This document shows positions 1 through 5,817 of a DNA stretch of 8,714 nucleotides, piece by piece. The stretch comes from PVC group bacterium (GTDB taxonomy: Bacteria > GCA-001730085 > JADFSZ01), in contig JADFSZ010000068.1 in the NCBI GenBank assembly GCA_022560555.1, positions 1 to 8,714 on the forward strand, read 5' to 3'. The notes beneath the pieces are model-generated. The model had not been told where the DNA came from. It saw nothing but the letters and a program-made list of their open reading frames with translations, and made no database searches. Made by a program: the position numbers and the translations under genes. The number at the start of each line of letters is the position of its first letter. The first letter of the stretch is position 1.

Positions 1-389
1 GGATGATTCCCTTTAATAAACACATACAAAGGCGGGTGATTTATATAAGCGTTTCCCCCGGTATCTATAAATTCAATTTCGTTCTTTTTTAACTCATCTG
101 CCATAAATCTTCCAACATGATTGACAACAAGCAGGACAGGATGAGGAAGCTCCTCTTGCAATTTTATCAGCTGTCCAATCATGGCCCGATGAACATGCGC
201 CTTGATCTCTACACAGAACCGCACCTCTTCATTCTGCCATCTTATCTGCACGACTTTGTCTACATATGTCCTGTCATTAAGCCGCTTTTGGGTCGCCTCT
301 ATTTTGTAATCGACCGGTGTATTAAAATTGTCCTTGAATGCCTTTAGGGCAGCATCAAAGATCGTTTCTTCTTTGTGGTTCATTTCCAT
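1..389 (-). CDS. AbiEi-family antitoxin / regulator, N-terminal part (runs off left edge)
   Basis: I see an open frame of 129 codons from ATG at 389 to the window edge; the C-terminus is missing. Three features resemble the N-terminal domain of AbiEi-like proteins (the former DUF2186 group, recognised from memory): VEIKA at residues 60-64, the E-x-K of a nuclease-like fold; a middle segment PVLLVVNHV at 84-92; and FIDTGGNAYINHPPLYVFIKG at about 107-127, which matches the family hallmark 'FlDtaGNAYl..p.l.v.v.G'. Known AbiEi proteins are antitoxins of type IV toxin-antitoxin systems: they repress their own operon by binding inverted repeats and counter a nucleotidyltransferase toxin (AbiEii). 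I infer that a DNA-binding domain and a toxin gene lie beyond the left edge. The Shine-Dalgarno sequence is weak (AAAGA), and ATG at 383 is an alternative start. Regulation is probably through the two half-site arrays upstream. It could instead be a stand-alone regulator without a toxin. Confidence 0.6.
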   Translation of the reverse strand, partial: MEMNHKEETIFDAALKAFKDNFNTPVDYKIEATQKRLNDRTYVDKVVQIRWQNEEVRFCVEIKAHVHRAMIGQLIKLQEELPHPVLLVVNHVGRFMADELKKNEIEFIDTGGNAYINHPPLYVFIKGNH

Positions 390-402
390 TTAAAGGTCTT
401 TT

Positions 403-455
403 TGTTCAAATTATTATAGTGTTCAATAATAATGAACATACCATATATTTGAACT
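403..455. promoter_or_regulatory. Proximal operator array: four TGTTCA/TGAACA half-sites
   Basis: Half-sites are TGTTCA at 403-408, TGTTCA at 420-425, TGAACA at 433-438 and TGAACT at 450-455 (one mismatch). The arrangement is symmetric: TGTTCA, 11 bases, TGTTCA, 7 bases, TGAACA, 11 bases, TGAACT. The central pair is a 19-bp palindrome with a 7-base spacer. The array covers the putative -10 and start point of the downstream minus-strand gene. The same geometry recurs at 520-572 with unrelated spacer sequence, which points to selection on the half-sites. The likely ligand is the AbiEi-like protein itself (autoregulation), but this is inferred from position. Confidence 0.75.
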
Positions 456-464
456 AAATGTCAA
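435..464 (-). promoter_or_regulatory. Putative sigma-70 promoter of the AbiEi-like gene
   Basis: On the minus strand a perfect -35 TTGACA (464-459) is followed after 18 bases by TATGTT (440-435), a 4/6 match to the -10 consensus. The predicted transcription start, near 428, leaves a leader of about 40 nt before the ATG at 389. The -10 overlaps the third half-site (433-438) of the proximal TGTTCA array, and the predicted start lies at the array centre (429), so a protein bound there should block initiation. This was read by eye. The surrounding AT-richness makes the -10 less certain than the -35. Confidence 0.55.
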
Positions 465-471
465 CTCATTT

Positions 472-489
472 TTACAATAATATTTGTAA
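472..489. promoter_or_regulatory. Small palindrome TTACAA-N6-TTGTAA between the two operator arrays
   Basis: TTACAA (472-477) and TTGTAA (484-489) form an exact 6-6-6 inverted repeat just upstream of the putative -35. It could bind a second regulator or activator. In such AT-rich DNA it could also arise by chance, so it is recorded as a visible structure without an assigned role. Confidence 0.25.
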
Positions 490-519
490 CATATTTATAA
501 ACAATATATTATGAATAGT

Positions 520-572
520 TGTTCACTATTTTTATATGTTCATTAATACTGAACAATATAAATAATTGAACA
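520..572. promoter_or_regulatory. Distal operator array: four TGTTCA/TGAACA half-sites
   Basis: Half-sites are TGTTCA at 520-525, TGTTCA at 537-542, TGAACA at 550-555 and TGAACA at 567-572, all exact. Spacers of 11, 7 and 11 bases match the array at 403-455 exactly, while the spacer sequences differ. The centres of the two arrays (429 and 546) are 117 bp apart, close to eleven helical turns, so both could face the same side of the helix and be bridged by DNA looping or bending. A TATAAA within 531-536 on the minus strand could be a second -10, but no convincing -35 accompanies it. No divergent gene is present that this array would otherwise serve. Confidence 0.72.
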
Positions 573-708
573 TATTTTTGGAGTTGGTGGGAGTTGGGGT
601 CAGCCACTGAAATGTGAAATTACCTGATTTACTTCTTTTTGAATGACTCTCTGGGCAAGTTTGGACCTTGAAATGGGAAATAATTTCACCAGCTTCCTAA
701 GTCTGTGC
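573..708. repeat. Non-coding segment with possible remnant of a REP/RAYT-type mobile repeat
   Basis: This is the oxidase-proximal part of the 319-base gene-free stretch 390-708; the other part holds the operators and promoter. It begins with a G-rich near-tandem pair, GGAGTTGGTG / GGAGTTGGGG (580-599), running into GGGTCAGCCACTGAAAT (597-613). From memory, GGGGTCAG...CTGAAAT ends resemble repeated elements associated with Y1/REP transposases in several uncultured bacterial groups. An exact 9-bp inverted repeat, GTGAAATTA (614-622) with TAATTTCAC (681-689), encloses 58 bases and could be element arms. No second copy was found in the window, so its repeat status is unproven. No intrinsic terminator for the oxidase gene is visible here. 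Confidence 0.3.
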
Positions 709-2307
709 TTATAACTCATAACGCCCGGGAGATATGATCCCATTCGGGTCTAACACAGCTTTGATCTTTTTCAGCATGTCAGTGTAATTTGGATTGTGTG
801 ATTTAATTTTCGACATATTCTGAATCCCCAGCCGATAAGGGTAATACCCTTCGTCGGTCAGGTAACCAAGCAGTTTGTCATGACAATTCATAGCTGCCAA
901 ATCCTGGCCCGGTGTATCCCTGTCATAAACAATACTAATAATAAAGTCCATCGCCCGTTCGGTGATCATCGTGACACTGATCATCGGCTCGAACTTGAAT
1001 TCAAGTAGAATATCCTTTGTGATTTGAAAAATTTCTTGAGCATGACATCCTTCAAGGGGCGCGACGGCGGACAACCAAATAAGACCGCACCGGTCCCGAT
1101 CCGGATCCATGGGATTTTCAATGTCGCCTTTTTTCCTCCAGTAAACACTTTTCATCATCGTGTCTGTGGGTATACCCAAGTTAAGTCCATAGATCGGTTT
1201 TAATATCTCAAGCTGACGGAACAAATGAGAATTTCGAAGCCAGGGAATCAATTTAAGACACGTTTGGAAAAAAGAAATCTTAGAATCATTTAAAAAAACC
1301 AATTTATCTCCAACCCCATTCAAGGCTTTTGATACTTTGCGTTTTGCTTGAATCACATCAAAACGAGTGCCGTATAAAGCGCCTGAAACGTTCCAAGCGC
1401 CAATCTTATGTTTCTTTGCGATCTTTTTCATCTCTTGAGGCTTCAGAGGAAACTGCCCATTGGTCTCATCCCAGGGATATCTTTGAAATGTATTTAGAAC
1501 TTTATAATCATTTCCGATATGAACAGCACTCCGGAGGATTCCACTCAACCTGAGAGGACGTAACTGATCTATGATCAGTGCCAATTTTTTCTCTGAATCC
1601 ACTCGACAATAAAAAGCTTCAAACTGCTCGGGTTTCGGCATCAGCCAAAAGGTCATCCGAGTGACAATTCCCAAATTTGACTGACTGAACAATCCGTCCA
1701 AAAATGGGCCAACGCCCCACCGGTATACCGGAGACGCTTTGGCATTTCTAAAATGGCTTAACCCTGTTTGAATCACCTCACCCGTCGGCAAAACGACCTC
1801 AAATCCACAAACAAATGAAAAATGATCCCCATACGGTGTGTGCCCGAATCCACGTTCTACGGCATTTCCTATGAGACTGCAGCTTTCACTGGCACCTGTC
1901 ACGTCCATAAAAAGATTGGATTGCTGTTCGATTAAATACTGATAAAGATCTTTTTGGGTGACACCCGGCTCCACCGTCACATAGGCTAAATCTTCATGGT
2001 AATCGATAATCCGATTCATTCGCCCCAAATACAGAATAACATTATTCGGCCCCGTTGGAACACCGGAGCCATATCCCCAGTTTTTCCCTGTGCTGACAGG
2101 ATAAAGAGGAATTTTATATGTGTTAGCAACCCGAACACACTTCTCTACTTCTTCACGAGTACCGGGTTTAATAACAGCCAAAACCTTTTGATCAGTTTGA
2201 AAAGTTGTATTTTGGAACGTTTTGAGCTCTTCGGGATGAATGCTGGCATGAACAGATCCTACAACATCCTGCCATTCTTTTAATGCTTTTGTAAAATGAT
2301 TATCCAT
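709..2307 (-). CDS. FAD-linked oxidase of the VAO/PCMH flavoprotein family
   Basis: This is a 532-aa protein, a full length for the vanillyl-alcohol oxidase / p-cresol methylhydroxylase group. The N-terminal FAD-binding domain spans about residues 40-185, with YPVSTGKNWGYGSG (69-82), the PCMH-like FAD-contact loop, then VILYLGRMNRI (90-100) and DVTGASESCSLIGNAVERG (135-153). The C-terminal substrate/cap domain includes WLSAVAPLEG (411-420) and ends in DPNGIISPGRYEL, the family's typical terminus. Members oxidise phenolic or other alcohol substrates with enzyme-bound FAD. I could not identify the covalent-FAD residue or the substrate. There is no signal peptide or membrane segment, so it is probably cytosolic. 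The ATG start has only a weak GAAGG two bases upstream. It lies downstream of a strong terminator, so it probably has its own promoter or depends on read-through; none of its neighbours suggests a pathway. Confidence 0.85.
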   Translation of the reverse strand: MDNHFTKALKEWQDVVGSVHASIHPEELKTFQNTTFQTDQKVLAVIKPGTREEVEKCVRVANTYKIPLYPVSTGKNWGYGSGVPTGPNNVILYLGRMNRIIDYHEDLAYVTVEPGVTQKDLYQYLIEQQSNLFMDVTGASESCSLIGNAVERGFGHTPYGDHFSFVCGFEVVLPTGEVIQTGLSHFRNAKASPVYRWGVGPFLDGLFSQSNLGIVTRMTFWLMPKPEQFEAFYCRVDSEKKLALIIDQLRPLRLSGILRSAVHIGNDYKVLNTFQRYPWDETNGQFPLKPQEMKKIAKKHKIGAWNVSGALYGTRFDVIQAKRKVSKALNGVGDKLVFLNDSKISFFQTCLKLIPWLRNSHLFRQLEILKPIYGLNLGIPTDTMMKSVYWRKKGDIENPMDPDRDRCGLIWLSAVAPLEGCHAQEIFQITKDILLEFKFEPMISVTMITERAMDFIISIVYDRDTPGQDLAAMNCHDKLLGYLTDEGYYPYRLGIQNMSKIKSHNPNYTDMLKKIKAVLDPNGIISPGRYEL

Positions 2308-2347
2308 AGCCTTCGGTTCATTTTAAATATTGGTGTGCCCACCTAAC

Positions 2348-2377
2348 AAAAAAGAAGGAGGATCGATATCCTCCTTC
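2348..2377 (-). terminator. Intrinsic terminator of the rpsU-HAD unit
   Basis: A perfect 10-bp stem (2354-2363 with 2368-2377) has a 4-base loop and is followed on the minus strand by six T (2353-2348). It begins 31 bases after the HAD gene's stop. One arm reads GAAGGAGGAT on the minus strand, so a consensus Shine-Dalgarno core is locked in the stem. Confidence 0.88.
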
Positions 2378-2407
2378 ATCAAACAAATTTGCTCGAAATC
2401 CATTTTA

Positions 2408-3031
2408 TTAATACTGAATAGACAATTCATCGAGAGATCTTTCTAAAGATTGAGGGTCTTTATAATGCACTCCATAAAATCCCATCTCAGATGCGGCTTC
2501 GACAAAGTTTTCAATATCGTCTATATACACACACTCGGACGAAGGTAAACTTAGCTTATTTAAGGCATCCTGATACATTACAGCGCTTGGTTTTAACGCA
2601 TGGACCTCAAACGAAAGCGAGACCGAATCAAAAAGATTAAACACATCCGACGGACAAATTTCTGATTCATAATGCGACTCACACGTATTGGATATAAGCC
2701 CGATCTTGTAATGACCCTTTAATCTTTTTATAAGCGCGCGGGTTTGCGGAATCGGTGTGAATATTTGCTCCCAGGCATCAAAAAATTCGATACGTGTCAT
2801 TTTCAATGAAAGCCGGGTATGCATCTCGTCAAAAAACTCATCGCTTGATATCAGCCCCAACTCATGTTTCTTTAACAGCTCTTTTGATTGATCAAAAGCG
2901 CGTTGTATCTCCCATGGTTTTTTTGATGTTTTTTTTAGAAGCTTGTTCCGGAACAAACCCCAATCAAACATGGAGATAACATTGCCGTAATCAAATACTA
3001 TCGCTCTAATATTCACACCCTCATTATTCAA
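2408..3031 (-). CDS. HAD-superfamily phosphatase, YihX-like (subfamily IA)
   Basis: This is a 207-aa protein if started at TTG 3031. The HAD motifs are in order: FDYGNVI with nucleophile Asp14; LISNT with Ser114; HALKP with Lys147; and VYIDD with Asp171/172. The D-x-G-N-V-I form of motif I and the overall length match E. coli YihX (alpha-glucose-1-phosphate phosphatase) and related IA hydrolases; the true substrate is unknown. The longest frame begins at GTG 3037, but AGAAGG (3044-3039) lies exactly 7 bases upstream of the TTG and only 1 base from the GTG, so TTG is preferred. The start is 20 bases after the rpsU stop, so it is probably co-transcribed and perhaps translationally linked with S21. 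A strong terminator ends the unit. It is a soluble cytosolic enzyme by sequence. Confidence 0.85.
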   Translation of the reverse strand: MNNEGVNIRAIVFDYGNVISMFDWGLFRNKLLKKTSKKPWEIQRAFDQSKELLKKHELGLISSDEFFDEMHTRLSLKMTRIEFFDAWEQIFTPIPQTRALIKRLKGHYKIGLISNTCESHYESEICPSDVFNLFDSVSLSFEVHALKPSAVMYQDALNKLSLPSSECVYIDDIENFVEAASEMGFYGVHYKDPQSLERSLDELSIQY

Positions 3032-3051
3032 AACCACACCTTCTAAAGTCT

Positions 3052-3225
3052 TTAAAGCTCTTTATCCTTGCGCGCACGCGCTTTTCTCTTTTTTTCACTC
3101 GGTTTTTCAAAATGGGCCCTTTTTTTCAGCTCTCTCATTATCCCTTCCTTGGCTACCCGGTTTTTAAACCGATTGAGGGCCTTATCAATCGATTCTCCTC
3201 TTTTGATTACAATGGTTGTTACCAA
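3052..3225 (-). CDS. rpsU: 30S ribosomal protein S21
   Basis: This 57-aa protein has the S21 pattern: a short beta-like start MVTTIVIKRGESIDKAL, then NRFKNRVAKEGIMREL (residues 18-33), then KKRAHFEKPSEKKRKARARK, a very basic tail. S21 joins the 30S subunit near the 3' end of 16S rRNA and takes part in initiation. The TTG start is chosen because a strong AAAGGGGG Shine-Dalgarno (3240-3233) is 7 bases upstream and the family begins at this point; no ATG or GTG fits. The gene is easily missed because it is short and TTG-initiated. A clear promoter lies about 95-120 bases upstream, and the HAD phosphatase follows in the same unit. Confidence 0.93.
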   Translation of the reverse strand: MVTTIVIKRGESIDKALNRFKNRVAKEGIMRELKKRAHFEKPSEKKRKARARKDKEL

Positions 3226-3232
3226 AACTACA

Positions 3233-3240
3233 CCCCCTTT
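3233..3240 (-). promoter_or_regulatory. Strong ribosome binding site of rpsU
   Basis: AAAGGGGG on the minus strand, 7 bases before TTG 3225. It fixes the non-ATG start of S21, since no other in-frame start has such a site. Confidence 0.8.
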
Positions 3241-3317
3241 AATATCAAGTACTTACAAAAGTTTTGAGTTTCATATTTGCTATGGGATTCAGCAGATAAT
3301 TTTAAAAAAGATCACCC

Positions 3318-3346
3318 ATGATACACTTGGGGGCCATCTTTGTCAA
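3318..3346 (-). promoter_or_regulatory. Sigma-70 promoter of the rpsU-HAD unit
   Basis: TTGACA (3346-3341), a 17-base spacer and TATCAT (3323-3318) on the minus strand: a perfect -35, a 5/6 -10 and optimal spacing. The predicted start near 3311 gives a leader of about 85 nt before the S21 TTG. No clear regulatory fold was recognised in that leader. The -35 lies inside one arm of an inverted repeat (3339-3384). Confidence 0.8.
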
Positions 3347-3384
3347 TCCAAGGAAATAGGTAGTTATTACGTCTGATTGACAAA
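3339..3384. repeat. 10-bp inverted repeat spanning the transposase-homologue 3' end and the rpsU -35
   Basis: TTTGTCAATC (3339-3348) and GATTGACAAA (3375-3384) are exact inverted copies separated by 26 bases. The left arm contains the rpsU -35 and the right arm codes for the last residues of the Y1 homologue. There is no T-run after the stem, so it is not a typical intrinsic terminator. It may be an operator or a chance repeat. Confidence 0.4.
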
Positions 3385-4347
3385 ATCATTCAGGGCGCGA
3401 AATTCACGGGCTAAGGAAGGATTTGTGTTCAATTCACCGGAAAATGTGCTGTAAATATAACTCACCGCAACATAGGTGTTAAACTTCATAATGTTCATAA
3501 TTTTGATTAAAGTGTAGCCGTGAAGACGCAGAAGGTATACAGCCGCTTTACGATACTCGTTGGGTTTCCCTTTCTTAGAAAAATACAACTCCTTATTCGT
3601 GATCCCATAATACTTTTTTAATTTATTCAAAATAACGCTTGCCTCGATAGATATCCGGTCCTTTTTGGAAGCCCACAGAGCCGCTTCCAATTTTACAGGA
3701 TCCTTGTATCTTCTTTTGAGCTGATCAATAAAATTTTCATCGCCTAAAAGAAAACCTTTTTTTCGATTTTTATAAAAATTTTCGACTGTCTCATTTATAG
3801 GTTTTCGTTCGTACGCTTCATAAGCCGAAGAAATATTATCCCCGTATTCCGGGCATAGCATAATCAACGCTTCATGAAGATAGATCCATTCCGGCTGTTT
3901 GTCGATGTTAAAGACATAATATCGGCTTGACGCAAGAGAATTTTTCCAACCCGTTTTTTTTGATGTGTTTTGAGATATTCGATGAATCCATTTAATGATA
4001 TCCAAAAAATAATTATCTATATCGATCAAAATGGATTGAAAACGCCCGCGGAACAGGGGGCCTGTTTTTCGGTATGCGCGATTATAATGTTGAGTATACA
4101 ATCCATTGATGTGACGCATGGCCAAAGATATGTTGGCCCGAGGGGTAACAATCATGAGATGATATTCTTTATCGCAAAGAGCGTAGGCGTAAATTTTAAT
4201 ACGATAAATTTTTGCGGCAGATCCGAGAAGACCTAAAAAGAACTTACGGTCGTCAGTTGTTCGAAACAAAGAACGATTCTGGGTGGATACTTGGTTGGAA
4301 ATGTGGTAACAGGCTCCGGCATATTCAATCCGCAATGCTCTCGCCAT
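3367..4347 (-). CDS. REP-associated (RAYT-like) Y1 transposase homologue, catalytic residues degenerate
   Basis: This is a 326-aa intact frame. The N-terminus, MARALRIEYAGACYHISNQ, is the hallmark of the REP-associated Y1 transposases (HUH single-strand nucleases of the IS200 type), and GLYTQHYNRAYRKTGPLFRGRF (82-103) also fits. The usual N-H-Y-H-L metal motif reads K-E-Y-H-L here, so Glu61 replaces the first His and only His63 remains. The Y-I-H-x-N-P-V segment that carries the catalytic Tyr in relatives reads W-I-H-R-I-S-Q, so Trp120 replaces it. The C-terminal region (about 230-326) resembles the DnaA domain-IV-like helix-turn-helix found in longer RAYTs. I infer a protein that can no longer cut DNA but may still bind it. 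It starts 48 bases after purF with GGAGG 12 bases before the ATG, and no terminator is seen between, so co-transcription with purF is likely. No flanking inverted repeats or target duplication were seen. Confidence 0.8.
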   Translation of the reverse strand: MARALRIEYAGACYHISNQVSTQNRSLFRTTDDRKFFLGLLGSAAKIYRIKIYAYALCDKEYHLMIVTPRANISLAMRHINGLYTQHYNRAYRKTGPLFRGRFQSILIDIDNYFLDIIKWIHRISQNTSKKTGWKNSLASSRYYVFNIDKQPEWIYLHEALIMLCPEYGDNISSAYEAYERKPINETVENFYKNRKKGFLLGDENFIDQLKRRYKDPVKLEAALWASKKDRISIEASVILNKLKKYYGITNKELYFSKKGKPNEYRKAAVYLLRLHGYTLIKIMNIMKFNTYVAVSYIYSTFSGELNTNPSLAREFRALNDFVNQT

Positions 4348-4395
4348 GACAGATACTTTCCTCCGGCTTTATCAAATATATTTACCCACAAAAAT

Positions 4396-5817
4396 TTAAC
4401 GGGGTATGTTTTCTAAGCAGTCTTTTCTCATATCTTTATTCACAGCAATGGGGTAATCTCCCGAAAAGCATGCCGTACAAAACTGATCATTGTTCTGAAA
4501 CATGGCATTCAGCATTCCCTTGAGGCTAAGATAGGCTAGGCTGTCTACACCCAGAAATTTTGCGATTTCATCTTCGGTTTTATCTGAGGCTATCAGCTCC
4601 TCGGGGCTGGGAAAATCAATCCCGTAATAACACGGATGCCGAATCGGCGGACAGCTAATGCGCATGTGAATTTCTTTGGCTCCTGCCTTCCAAAGTGTTT
4701 TGACACGTTTTTTACTTGTTGTTCCACGGACAATCGAATCATCAACAAGAATCACGCGTTTGCCTTTGATAACACTGGCAATGGGATTCAGTTTTACACG
4801 AACGGCAAAATCCCGAATGCTTTGTGCCGGATGAATAAATGTCCGTCCCACATAATGGTTCCGGATCACTCCTACTTCAAAGGGAATTCCGGACTCCTCC
4901 GAATAACCTAAAGCCGCGTAAATCCCGGAATCAGGCATCGGAACCACAATATCCGCATCCACCGGGGCCTCAACAGCCATACGCTTCCCCAGGCGTTTTC
5001 GAGTCAAGTAAACATTCTCACCAAAAATGTTACTGTCAGGACGGGAAAAATAAATATACTCAAAAACACAATACTTGTGTTTTATCTTGGGCGTGTATCG
5101 AAAGGATTTTAATCCTTGGTCCGTAATCTCTATGATTTCCCCGGGTTCAACATCTCGTATATAATCCGCTTCGATCAAATCAAGAGCGCATGTTTCTGAT
5201 GTAATAATATACTTTTCACCGATTTTTCCTATACAAAGAGGCCGCACGCCATGAGGATCACGAGCCGCAATGATCGATTTTTCCGTCATAAAAACCAGGG
5301 AAAAGGCTCCCCGTAACTTTTTTAAAGAGTCAGCAAGTTTTTCGACAATGCTTGGCTTTCTCGACCGAGCCATCAAATGAACAATAATTTCCGTATCCAT
5401 CGTTGTTTGAAAAATGGATCCTTTTGACTCGAGATCCTTTCGGAGTTTTTGAGCATTAACGATATTGCCGTTGTGAGCCACAGCCAATTTTCCGGACAAA
5501 AAATTCACCAAAAACGGTTGGGCATTTTCGATGTGAGACCGTCCCGTTGTCGAATACCGGACATGACCGCAGGCCGTATCCCCTTCCAATGTTTTGAGAA
5601 TGTTTTCTTTAAAAATATGTCCGACAAGCCCCATTCCTTTATGGCTAAATATTTGCTCTCCATCAGTCGAAATAATGCCGGCACTCTCTTGTCCGCGATG
5701 CTGCAAAGCGTAAAGACCAAGATACGTCAGACGCGCGGCGTCCTGACATCCTAAAATAGCAAATAAACCGCATTTTTCACGGAGATCATGATTCATGGAT
5801 ATTTTATTTTCCTTCAT
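4396..5817 (-). CDS. purF: Amidophosphoribosyltransferase (PurF)
   Basis: PurF makes phosphoribosylamine from PRPP and glutamine, the first committed step of purine synthesis. Counting from the TTG at 5820, it is 474 aa: Cys17 in EKCGLF is the glutaminase nucleophile, exposed after propeptide cleavage; the class-II amidotransferase domain (17-250) includes LQHRGQESAG and GHVRYSTTG; and the phosphoribosyltransferase domain has the PRPP loop VILVDDSIVRGTTSK (356-370). Cys251, Cys397 and the CTAC pair Cys448/Cys451 match the 4Fe-4S ligands of the Bacillus-type enzyme. The frame opens with TTG (5820), but ATG at 5817, which shares its A with the pyrG stop (TGATG), is preferred because it permits coupled translation. 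ATG at 5796 would leave an 8-residue propeptide and is also possible. It lies directly behind pyrG and ahead of the RAYT homologue. Confidence 0.95.
   Translation of the reverse strand: MKENKISMNHDLREKCGLFAILGCQDAARLTYLGLYALQHRGQESAGIISTDGEQIFSHKGMGLVGHIFKENILKTLEGDTACGHVRYSTTGRSHIENAQPFLVNFLSGKLAVAHNGNIVNAQKLRKDLESKGSIFQTTMDTEIIVHLMARSRKPSIVEKLADSLKKLRGAFSLVFMTEKSIIAARDPHGVRPLCIGKIGEKYIITSETCALDLIEADYIRDVEPGEIIEITDQGLKSFRYTPKIKHKYCVFEYIYFSRPDSNIFGENVYLTRKRLGKRMAVEAPVDADIVVPMPDSGIYAALGYSEESGIPFEVGVIRNHYVGRTFIHPAQSIRDFAVRVKLNPIASVIKGKRVILVDDSIVRGTTSKKRVKTLWKAGAKEIHMRISCPPIRHPCYYGIDFPSPEELIASDKTEDEIAKFLGVDSLAYLSLKGMLNAMFQNNDQFCTACFSGDYPIAVNKDMRKDCLENIPR

Noticed and set aside
117-347. Plus-strand frame of 76 codons at the left end
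   Set aside because: It is antisense to the AbiEi-like gene, whose protein shows family motifs; the plus frame shows none. The other plus-strand frames across the window are likewise antisense shadows.
514-530. AATAGT-N5-ACTATT hairpin inside the distal operator array
   Set aside because: Not present in the proximal array and overlaps an existing half-site; probably incidental in AT-rich DNA.
580-599. Possible two-tetrad G-quadruplex (GG, GG, GGG, GGGG runs)
   Set aside because: Only two-G runs in two of four tracts; weak and explained equally well as part of the G-rich repeat segment.
600-719. 39-codon minus-strand frame beginning with an ATG that overlaps the oxidase stop and ending in the GGGGTCAG segment
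   Set aside because: No ribosome binding site, no recognised family, and it runs through the possible repeat element; most likely a chance frame.
2308-2347. Promoter for the oxidase gene between the terminator and its ATG
   Set aside because: A TATTTA-like -10 exists but no convincing -35 at 16-18 bases; too weak to annotate.
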